NCBI GenBank assembly: GCA_030998225.1
Contig: JAPYXD010000262.1
Location: 806,001 to 870,000 of the forward strand
DNA: 64,000 nt
Reading direction: 5' to 3'
Source of the DNA: Diplolepis rosae
Taxonomy: Eukaryota; Arthropoda; Insecta; Hymenoptera; Diplolepididae
Shown in pieces: positions 37,390-47,436 of this stretch. The notes under the pieces were generated by a model. That model was not told the DNA's origin. It ran no database searches and saw nothing but the letters and a program-made list of their open reading frames with translations. The position numbers were made by a program, and so were the translations under genes. The number at the start of each line of letters is the position of its first letter. Position 1 is the stretch's first letter.

Positions 37390-37964
37390 GTAAGTACGTC
37401 GAACATATTGTTTATTTTCTTAATTAGTTCAAAATAAAACATTTTCTTTGATAGAGATATTAATAATTAACTACATAATATAATAAAGATTAATGTCTCA
37501 ATATTAATTAATTGTATCTACCTGTGCAATGAATTTCTTTTGCACCGCAATAAATGTCTCTCAAATACTTATCGCAAATAAATTCAGTTGCAAACATTTT
37601 GTCTGATAGAAGTTAAAAAATAGATGAATAAAAGTGACTGAAATAAAAAGGAAATGAGGAAGAATATTTTTTTAAATTTTGAATTGAAGTTAATGTGAGC
37701 TTGTTTGTTACGTCCTGCGACGTTCAAGTAGTTCAAGTTTAAATCGTTTTCAAGTCAACGCCCATGCGTTATAACTTGGGAATCTAGGCCTTTAAACGTA
37801 AGAACGTTTGCGCAATCACTCGAGAAATTGCAAAAAGTATTTTCCTTAACTGTAAAGGGGTGAGAACAAACCAGGACGATTAAACAAATCCAGAAACAAC
37901 CTTAAAGGTTCAATATAATTAACAAGAATTATCAGACAGAAGAACTATCGCAATTCAACATCAT

Positions 37965-38490
37965 GCGCAGTGAACGAAATTAATGTCCAGAGCGTAGAAA
38001 GTTGGATAATTTTGGTATTGCTAAATAGACAAAGTTATAAACAAATGGGTTTAATGGACATTCAAAAGCAATACACGGCGAAACAAATTAATGTCCGGAG
38101 TGCAATGCGTAGTTGAAGATTGAAAGATTTGACATTGCTAAATAAACAATGTTATAAATAAATAAATCCAGTAGACATTCAAAGGCAATACACAATGAAC
38201 GAAATTAATGTTCAGAATGTAATACGTTATTGAAAAAGGCAAAAAGAACGAATAATTCGATATTGTTAAATAAACAATGTTAACAACAAATAGATTTGCA
38301 AAACATTTACAAGCGATTCACAATGAACGAAATTAATGTCCAGAGTGTAGTTTATTGAAATGTAAGAAAATTGTTAAATAAACAATTTTATAAACAAATA
38401 AATCCAAAAGACACTTATAAACAATACACAATGAACGAAATTAATATCCAGAGTGTAGTTTATTGAAAAATAAGAAAATTGAATGACAAC
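37965..38490. repeat. Tandem array, five degenerate units of about 107-127 bp
   Basis: The core ATGAACGAAATTAATGTCCA recurs near 37971, 38079, 38197, 38324 and 38431, each followed by a TTGTTAAATAAACAAT-type segment. No ORF. Variable unit length points to an old array. Confidence 0.75.
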
Positions 38491-38752
38491 AGGAATCACC
38501 AGTCGATTGTAGAGTGCACAGAAAAGAAAGGTAAATTATTAACCACAAAATTAACTTACTTGATTATTTATTCGGTAAAACAGTCAGTTCAGCACAATTG
38601 TTCGAGAATGTGACGGCTTCTTAAACACTTATTTCGCAAAGATCTACAAATTATTGAAGCAGAAAACCTTACGGGTTGCAAGAAAAAAATAAAAAGACTT
38701 GAATTTCGTTGGACCAAGTCCAAGAAAAATAAAATTACATAAATAATACTTA

Positions 38753-38946
38753 GGACCAAGTCCTATAATGGAACTGAATTTACGTAATGTGCTCGTGGAC
38801 CAAGTCCAAGTTGAACTCCATTTACGTAATGTGTTCGTGGACCAAGTCCAAGTTGAACTGCATTTACGTAATGTGTTCGTGGACCAAGTCCAAGTTGAAC
38901 TGCATTTACGTAATGTGTTCGTGGACCAAGTCCAAGTTGAACTGCC
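38753..38946. repeat. 42-bp minisatellite
   Basis: GTGGACCAAGTCC starts at 38796, 38838, 38880 and 38921-38922, giving a period of 42 bp with near identity between units. A shorter variant unit precedes at 38753. Each unit holds the near-palindrome GGACCAAGTCC. Reading frames through it give repeated peptides on both strands but no start context or splice support. Confidence 0.85.
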
Positions 38947-40165
38947 TAAAGCATTTTTTTCCGGCCTTTTTATATCTAAAAATTCCCATAAGGCCCATAG
39001 GTATGACAAAGAAATCACTAGGATTGATAAAGTTTTATACACGGTGTCCTAGTCTTTTCCCCGACCTTTACAATAAAATTTTCGGAAGTTATTGCATTTT
39101 TTTAAATAACAGTTCTTAAATATGTTTTCAAGTCGATTTTGACATTTGTGTTGCGAATTTCTGTAAGTACTTCTTATCTGAACTATTTCTATACATGAAC
39201 GTTAGGCAAATTGCTTATAAAATTGTGCGTTTACTCGATACAAAAAGAAAACTTACTGTAATTACTCAATCTCGGTGATTTGTCTATAATTTTCGTTTGT
39301 TTGGTTTCGTTATTTTGTAATTTAAATAATTTCATTTCAAGAATAATTTCTTACCTAGATATTCAAGACCCTTAAAAGGTGCATTCAACTCGATTGCATG
39401 CGTCTATGATGCATCCTTATCTCATATGCATATTTGCTTTTTGATACTATCCCGAGTTTTCGTCTTCCGGAAGAGATTATTCTTGAGTCTACCGGGTGTA
39501 CAATGTTTCTTATGATCTACTTATTTATAAATGATTCTTAACATTTGTTACGACGTAACATGTTAAAATTGGATTGTCTTGAAGTGGAAAAAAATTTCTG
39601 ATTTCTAACAATTTTCTTATTAAAATAAAGTTTTGGACTTGAAAAAAGAATATAAGTTCAGATTTTTTGTTAATTTAGATTCCTTAGTTTTTAATGCTTA
39701 TAGTTTTACCGAATTACATAGAATTTCTAAAGTAATAGAAATTAGAAACTTAAATTCATAATTTTACGAAAAATAAATTTCAAAATAAAATAATACAACG
39801 CAGATAAATAAAAAAGAAGTAAATTAAAAAATTGATTAAATATGTTATATATACATAAATAGAAAAATAAGTAAAGTATATTGGTAGATAAAGAAATTTT
39901 TTCAGAGCACTTATGAGAGACCACAACTATTTCACTGCTTTGAACTATAACATATTATGATAATATAATCTAAATATTAATTAGTTGAGTTGGAAATTTT
40001 TGTCACTGCCTACATTATCGGAGGATCACTAGTCGCGTATCAGATAGGATACGTTGTCGACAGGTGTCCTCGTAGACAATTTCAAACTCTTATATCGCAA
40101 ATAATGCAAATAAATTCAATATTTAAAGAATTTGAAAATCTTTCTGTGGAAAAAATGACGCTTTC

Positions 40166-40236
40166 GACTGCGCTGGGATTCGAGCCCAGGTTTTTCGATT
40201 GCCGGTCGACTGCTCTAACCACTGAGCTACACAGGC
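40166..40236 (-). pseudogene. tRNA-like module (GGC anticodon-like), copy 2 left
   Basis: Acceptor GCCTGTG pairs with CGCAGTC at six of seven positions. D-arm GCTC/GAGC; anticodon loop CCGGCAA; T-arm CTGGG/CCCAG with loop CTCGAAT. A-box TAGCTCAGTGG and a near-consensus B-box are present. A run of six T follows on its strand (40150-40155). Confidence 0.7.
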
Positions 40237-40358
40237 GTCCGACATCTCTTTCTCCAAAATTTCAAACTCAACTAATTAATTTGAAATCATTTACAGCCGC
40301 AAGGCTGAGCCACTAGGCGATATAAGGAGATCTTCCTGTGGAGAAAGAGATGTCGGAC

Positions 40359-40429
40359 GCCTGTGTAGCTCAGTGGTTAGAGCAGTCGACCGGCAATCGA
40401 AAGACCTGGGCTCGAATCCCAGCGCAGTC
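40359..40429 (+). pseudogene. tRNA-like module (GGC anticodon-like), copy 2 right
   Basis: Nearly identical to the left module on the other strand. T6 at 40440-40445 could stop Pol III. Position 33 is C, not U, and the second acceptor pair is mismatched, so a working tRNA-Ala is doubtful. Confidence 0.7.
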
Positions 40430-41086
40430 GAAAGCGTCATTTTTTCCACAGAAAGATTTTCAAATTCTTTAAATAATCTAAATATATTTCATTAATTAAT
40501 AATTTATTTCATAGTAAAATATTAAGAAAATTATTAGTTCAAATTCCCAACAGTATTTTTGAAATGTTTATATTTTTAAAAAAGTTTGATTTAATTACAG
40601 TAGTAATATATAGTGTATATACTATATTGTATTTAATGTAATATGTTATATAATATGACAAATAATCAAATTTTATAATAACGGCATTAATTATTAGTAT
40701 TAATATTTAAATTTAACGCAAAACAATTATAAAATAAAGAACATGACCCAAATAATGCAATTCCCGCCAGAATTTGGTAATTAGATTTTTACCTAAAGTG
40801 AATGTCTTAACCTTTTCGAAGAGAATAAATTTTTGTAAAAAATATGAATATCTTATTAGATTATTATCATGTATAAGAAAATGCGATAAAATAGTTTTTA
40901 TTAGGAGAAAATTAAATTTTTATTCTTTTTCCCATGCATTTTTTTGAATCTAGGGCCTATGAACGGTCAGCGCCGCCACCGGCAGCAGTCAACTTTCGCG
41001 TAATTTTTTTCTTATGCATTTGGTCGCAAGATTCAGGGGGCTGAAGGAGACCAATCTCTTAAGGTGCAGCCATGTTCAGTTGCATA

Positions 41087-43045
41087 CACAGTGCGGTCAC
41101 TACCATGTATTTTAGGAGGGTACTTAAAAAAGTGAAAATGAGCATCAGCGCCGCCAAGTTTTGATAGCAAGAACTAATATCAATGCAAACGAAATCCCCG
41201 TCTCCCCAGCCCCCGATGTTTTCTAAAGAGTGGAAAATTTTGAAATATATTGTATGAAATCCATTTCATAAATTTAAATGATTTAAAGTTGAAAATAATT
41301 TGTGCAAGAATAAAAATACAACAAAAATTTTTAAATATGAATCACAATGAACAGTTAAATACTGTACTATTACATGGAAAAAAATAGTTGAAGTAATTTT
41401 ACTCAACTCTGTCGATTAAACTTGGGAATTAAGGACATTTGAACATTTATTAAATCCTAGTCGGGTAAAATGAATTTAATAAATACCTAATTCGCCCAAA
41501 GTGAATATCAATAAGCGTTACATAGGAAATAGTAAGGAGTTGAGTAAAACGTTTTCGACGACAGGGCATCACAATGCGTCAGTGGGTTAACTTGAAATGT
41601 ATAAATATATCACCGAAGCTTGAGGTGCTTCGAACGGTAGTTGAGTAAAATGAGCATCGGCTGTATTATTTCAACTGGCAATGATATGGTTGCTATGGTT
41701 ACAACGGCTTAAAAATAACATCGGTTGTGATGATCGCACCTGCGCGCTCATCTTATTTACGGGTTGCGAATCAACTACATGAATTGACCGTTCATAAACT
41801 CATCTTAAAACTCCTTCTTCGGTGCGTATGTAATTGTACGTAACGAAGGAGAACCGCGCGAAATTTCCTTTTCGCTTTTATTGGAATATTTGAAATTGGC
41901 AGAATGAATATTAAATTTTAATGATCAAAGAAACTTTTAGTATTAAGTATTACTATAAATCTCTTAGCTTTAATTGTAAAATGGCAAGGACTGGTCGGTA
42001 TCACTAAATACGTATAGACACGTGCAACAATCTCAGATTTCATGAAATTGTAAACAGAAAAATAAAAAAGCTTTTTATTTAATTGAAATTTAACAGAACC
42101 AGTTGACATTTATAGAAAATAATAACCAGACCAGCCTTGTCACTTGAAATAATTTAATTCAATAACTTAATTTCAGATTGACAGGTTGTCTGGAAACCTT
42201 CTAGGAAATGCCTCAATATAGTAATAAATAAGAATAGTTTAAGAACCTTTCCTTGTTCTGAACCATGAAGAAATCGTTCTGGAAGTTTTGGGAAATATAT
42301 CTGGCGAGCAATAAATTCTACATTTATTGCCCTTTTAAATAAATTATATAACTTACGAGTTTTCAACTCCACTCGGTTTCCTAAAAACTATTAAATTTTA
42401 TTCTCAATATAAAAAAATACAAAATCTCTAGAACGATCGTTAAAATGTGAAATCTGTATAAGTATCTGTCAACCCTTAAATTATGTAACACCACAGTTAC
42501 TTGACCAGAGACGGACCCTTGGAGTCAAAACAGACATTGTAATTTGACACCCTCAAGTGGCTACATTTGAGATGCTGAGAACGCACGTGGGACCGTCACC
42601 TACTATTGGACTAGGCTGTAACCGCCCTCACAGTCTTGGGGGAGAACTTTTATCCTATCAAAACTGTCCAAACCCCTAAGATTTAATAAATTTAATAAAT
42701 GTTCAAATGTCCTTAAGTCCCAAGTTTAATCGACAGATTTGATTAACTATTTTTTTCCGTGTAATAGTACAGTATTTAACTTTTCATCGTGATTCATATT
42801 TAAAAATTCTTGATGTAATTTTATTCTTTCACAAATTACTTTCAATTTTAAATCATTTAAATTTATGACATGGATTTCATATAATATATTTCAAAATTTT
42901 CCGCTCATTAGAATACATCGGGTTGAGGGGACGGGGGTTTCCTTTGCATTGATATTAATTCTTGCTATCAAAACTTGGCGGCGCTGATGCTCATTTTCAA
43001 TTTTTTAAGTACCCTCCTAAAATACATGGTAGTGGCCGCACTGTG
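41087..43045. mobile_element. 2-kb element with about 370-bp terminal inverted repeats
   Basis: Arms 41087-41459 and 42677-43045 are close inverse copies. They begin CACAGTGCGGTCACTACCAT and run through TTTAGGAGGGTAC, GGCGGCGCTGA-type sequence and TTAAATCATTTAAA to TTCAAATGTCCTTAA. The interior of about 1.2 kb has no recognisable transposase. Class unclear. Confidence 0.75.
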
Positions 43046-43308
43046 GGTTGCGTTCTGCGTTGCCTTATAATAATAATGAGCTCTGCTGGTGCGTCTATTG
43101 ATTTTCGGCAAAAATGTACCATCGGCACAATTTCGTTTATGTCGATAAACATTAAAAATTCATGGCACCACAATAGAAGTTGATCCTCAATCAAAAAAAT
43201 CAAAGTTGCTTGTATAAAAATGTCGATGATGTAGCGTCAAACATAATTCCATAGAGATTAGACGTAAGGAGACCAATCCATTATGCATGAACTTCACTTC
43301 TTTTGTCG

Positions 43309-43709
43309 GAAGTACATGGAAAAGGTACAAGAACTTCCCGATTGATGGCGCGAATGCAAGTGCCGTAAAAAATGGGCGCTTCCTTCTGTTCGCTCAAAAT
43401 ATTATTTTAAGTATAAAATTCAAAGCGTTGGTGCATTTTTACATAAATAGTATGTTTGAAGTTGTTTAAAAAAAGTGTATAATGAGAGTGTAAAATAAAG
43501 TGTCGATTATGTGAATCCACTATTGTGTTTTGTATACATGTATATATAATTAAAGAATAATAAATAAAAGTTATTAATATAAAATGTTACCATGACAACC
43601 TGCATGCATGCAAAGGTATAAGCCATGAGTATCCGAAGAGTTCATTTTTTTACGCTACTTGCAGGAGCGCCATCTCTTGGGAAGTTCCCGTACTCAATCA
43701 ATGTACTTC
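43309..43709. mobile_element. Foldback MITE with about 70-bp arms
   Basis: GAAGTACAT, GAACTTCCC, GATGGCGC and TGCAAGTGCCGTAAAAAATG on the left have inverse partners on the right (GCGCCATC, GGGAAGTTC, ATGTACTTC). The interior is AT-rich. Confidence 0.7.
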
Positions 43710-43847
43710 ACACAATAAGATTTTTCAGTTACATTAATTTTGGCTTTATACTGACTCAAGTAGTCTTGTATATTTCGCCATGATCTGGTGCAGTGATTCC
43801 TTCCTTTTTTAATAGTGAACGACCTGTAACATATCAAGCGACTCGCC

Positions 43848-43970
43848 CAGCCGGGCAGAGCGCTGCGCTTCAACATTGCGTCGGTGCACGGCTGCAGGGC
43901 GCGGGAGCCCGGGGGCGTTGCTACGCCCTCGTGCTCCCACGCCCCGCACCGCGCAGTCCCACATAAGCGG
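43848..43970. other. Short GC-rich island of unknown nature
   Basis: About 120 bp are strongly GC-rich in an AT-rich region, for example GGGCGCGGGAGCCCGGGGGC-like sequence. The left part, CGCCCAGCCGGGCAGAGCG, could form a tRNA-type D-arm, so a tRNA-derived SINE head is possible. Confidence 0.4.
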
Positions 43971-43979
43971 CAAATTCAA

Positions 43980-45115
43980 AATATATTAAGTTAGAAATTC
44001 TAAATTTTTAGATTGGCTTTCTTCAGGAATCTGAAAACGTGTGAGACAACTCTTATAGATGGGCTGAATAAAAATTGCTGACTGTGAAAGGGAGGATTGC
44101 ATTTAAGGGCTTTTGAAAGACCTTTGAGAAGGCCAGGATGGAAGCTATCGAATCTAGGGCACTGACATAGAACGTGCTCTAAGTCTTCTTCAATTAGTGG
44201 ATTGCCAATCTATCCGCCAGTTCATTACCCGGGATTCCCTTGTGTCCCGGAATCCAAACCAGTAAAACGTTGCAATCTAAAGAATACAAAGTTGATAATC
44301 GGTTTCTAATTAGAAGAATGAGATGAGATTTAATAGTATTTGGAGTAGCAGATAAGACACTTTCCAAAACGCTCAGCGAGTCAATAAAGATGGCTACTTT
44401 TTTAAAGTCTTGTTTACTAATCTAATCTAGTGTATTTAAAATGGCTATAGCTTCTAACGAAAAGATTGATGCTGCATTATTAATTTTCCAAGAGTGTGCT
44501 AGTTGTTTTAAAGGGCAAATGGAGGCAAAGCCCGCAGATTCACTGTCTTGAGATTTTGATCCGTCTGTGTAGAAAAGAAGATAGTCCTTGAATTCATTAT
44601 TAATCATTTTCTGAAAGAGGGAAGGTGGGTCAGGAAAGTTTTGTAATAGGAAGCCAGGTTTTGCATCAACTTGAGGAATAAACGTGTGGTCACTGTATGG
44701 AAATTCGAAAAAAGGATGATAGTATGATCTGCGAGTCTGATCTCTAAGATCTCTGGTTTTATGAAAAGCTAACAGGAGAGTAAAAATGTCCATAATTCTG
44801 AACGGATTACTCCGATTTGCAATCCTCCATAAGTTTTCCAACTTGTCTGTAAGGGGGTGGTTGAGGTTTGTAAAAGTTTTGGTAATATATTTTTTGGCCA
44901 AAAAGCTGAAACGAAACTTAAGAGGCGGTTCACATGTTTCCGCTAAGAGGACATTAATAGGAGTGCTCGTTCTATAGCCTACGGCAAACCTCAGGGCTTT
45001 ATTTCGGATCTTCTCTAATTTTCCAAAGAATTTATGATTTTTAAATGTAAAAATATGCTAGCCGTATTCTTAACAACTTCTGATTAGAGCATCGTAAACG
45101 GTAATGAGAGTATAA
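43980..45115 (-). pseudogene. 5'-truncated non-LTR retrotransposon: RT thumb and RNase H
   Basis: Reading on the minus strand: TVYDALIRSC and EYG, then FGKLEKIRNKALRFAVGYRT and INVLLAETCEPPLKF (end of the reverse transcriptase), then LLFYTDGSKSQDSESAGFAS, SIFSLEAIAIL, VAIFIDSLSVLESV and VWIPGHKGIPGNELADRLA, which are RNase H motifs with their acidic residues. A Cys/His tail EHVLCQCPRF follows. In-frame stops occur, so it is dead. The layout is that of I/jockey-type LINEs. 5' truncation is the normal result of incomplete reverse transcription. Confidence 0.85.
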
Positions 45116-45236
45116 GGATGTGCTCCTTGCATAAATGAATATAATGAAATAAATGTTATGTACTTTTTAGACACAAACATGTATAAACCTAAAATCAATA
45201 AAATTAGTTAATTTCCGAAGTATCACATGTCCTTAA

Positions 45237-45686
45237 AGGATACCAGTGACAATTAACGATTAATTGTGCAACTCCATGAAAACGTAAAACCGAAATCGTA
45301 AAGCAAAGTCATAAGAATGAAAGAGACACACGGATACACTTCTTTCTCTAGTTTTTGTAGCTCAATACTGTTTGGAATACTAGATTCTCTACTTACAAGA
45401 CATTATTGTTGCTAAATTAACTTGTCAGAAAATTGAAAGTACCATAATTATAGAACATTTAAAAATTATTTAGAAAATACAAAAGTAACAAATTAGATTA
45501 AAATTGATAAATTAACATTCAAATTACTTTGAGCTAGAAAAATCTAGATTTCATGATAATAATTATTTGCACTATCAATTGAATTTGTAAATTATAAGGT
45601 TCATTTCTTTCATTAAAATTAGCAAAAATATATCGAACAAAAATAATTTTTGTTATACTCTCAACCCTTATTGGCACTGGTATCCT
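45237..45686. mobile_element. MITE with AGGATACCAGTG ends
   Basis: TTAA then AGGATACCAGTGACAA at the left; the right end is the inverse TTGGCACTGGTATCCTTTA. About 450 bp, AT-rich, non-coding. Target duplication is TTAA at the left and TTTAT at the right, so the boundary is uncertain. Confidence 0.65.
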
Positions 45687-47436
45687 TTATGTACGTTAAT
45701 GTACGTATAAACACTGTAATATTTCATGTATTTTCATGTGTTATTTTACTATTCCATATTTAAAGATATATTTTTATAGAATAACATATTTTTGGAGCAG
45801 GATGCGTGCAGCGACGCTCAGTAGTCAAATTTCGCATATACAAACATTGCCATTTCTTTTCAAGTAGTATATTGCTGAGTTTGATAAAATTTCAATCAAA
45901 TTAAATCATTTAAAAAATATGTTACTGTTGAAATTATAGAGGCTAAAAAACCATTTAAAATTTTTAGGTTCTACTGTATAATGTACCAAAAACCCCGGAA
46001 TACTTACATATACAGGGTATACAAAAAAGAAGAGTAGCCCAAAATTATTGGAGGATTCAATTTAAAAAAAAGACATTGTTTACGAAAATCGCAGCAGAAA
46101 TTTTATAAAATATGAATAAAAAATAACAATGCGAATACCTCTAAAAAAAATACATCTCTGCTCAGATTGGTCCTAAATCATGCTTTCGTGTTACATATGA
46201 TACATTTTGGAATAAGAAAAATTGCCGTAAACACGAATTTCAAATTTAAAAAATGAGGCTTGTCATTTGAAGAATTAATATAGCCAGAATGAGGCCAAAA
46301 CTGAACCGCGAATCAAGAAAATGATTCCGTCAATCCATAGTTTTTTTATCCTAACAACTTACGTACTTCAAATTTGTTCAGAAAACTCAATTTAAAAGAG
46401 TTATTTTGGAATACCCAGCTTTTCAGACACCCTCTGTGTGTATATATATACATGCGTGTGCGTGCATGCGTGTGTGTGTACGCACACGCATAATTAATGT
46501 ATATTTCAAGGAAATAAAATTATTTACAAATAAGTCATGTCTTATAGAATAATTAAATTTTTTAACGTTGCAAAATAGTAATATTAAAATTCGTTCTAAG
46601 TTATAGACATGGTAAATTATTATTGGAAATATAAAAAAACCTTCTTCCATAGCAGAACTTATCAGGTTAGCGATGATTGAGTTTTTAAAGGCTTCGTAGG
46701 TGCCAAAAAGCAACTCATAGCTCGTAACCAACTTATGTTTTGATCTCAATTTATGTAAATTTTCATTATTCACACTGGGTATACTCAAACTTTTGACTAC
46801 TTTAGAGATAAAATAATATACTTCAGCATGGTTTTTTTTACTGCACAATCCAATTTGATCAGAAAAAAAATTTAAAAATGTATAAACTGAAAATTCTCAA
46901 CTGTTTTAACTAAAGTTCAATATATGCACGAAAAAAAAGTACATATATGTATTGATGCGAGTGACGTGGAATAAAACTACTACGAACTAAAATTGTTTGT
47001 ACTTACAGTAAATTTCATTGTGGTAGGTTGATAAATCATCTTCAAGTGATTTACTTATTGCAATACTGTAAACATCCTTTGACTGACATAATAAGTGTTC
47101 ACCTAATGTCATTTAAGACAATGAAAAGTCAATCAAACTCTTACAGTCATCAGTAGACTAAATTGGATAACATCAAGTCAAAAAGGATGGATAGTTAAAA
47201 ATTAGCATTTTCTATCAGTGCTACTTAAGAAGGAAGTCATTATATCCATAATTTACAGTTTTATAATTCTTGTACCTTATATGTATAGCTACAGTTAAGA
47301 CCTTGATCTTTCGCATCGTATATTTCCAAAAGTGGAACACTTTATAGAAACAATGCCACGAGATTGTTAATTACTCGTTACAATGTTGTGCATCTAATAA
47401 ATATGAACAAAAGTAACACATAAGTTCAGTCAATTT
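45687..47436. other. Intergenic stretch with a TG/TA microsatellite
   Basis: A mixed TG, TA and CG dinucleotide run lies at about 46432-46490. Nothing else is recognised. The end nearest 47436 should hold the 3' UTR of the 646-aa gene. Confidence 0.5.

Larger units (their letters stand above)
39978..40472. mobile_element. Inverted tRNA-like SINE composite, copy 2
   Basis: A perfect 13-bp target duplication ATAATCTAAATAT lies at 39965-39977 and 40473-40485. Order: inverted body (39978-40150), inverted tRNA-like module (40166-40236), 31 bases of forward body end (from about 40255), a linker, forward tRNA-like module (40359-40429), then T6 and about 25 bases. The architecture is the same as the copy at 15348-16042, although the body sequences differ. 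Confidence 0.8.

Noticed and set aside
38753..38946. CRISPR-like regular repeat
   Set aside because: Units abut with no unique spacers, in a eukaryotic genome; it is a minisatellite.
38768..39119. Repeated peptides VDQVQVELHLRNVF and SSTWTWSTNTLRK
   Set aside because: They arise from the 42-bp minisatellite, whose period is a multiple of three; no start context or splice support.
40359..40429. Functional tRNA-Ala(GGC) gene
   Set aside because: C at position 33, a mismatched acceptor pair and multi-copy presence in SINE composites.
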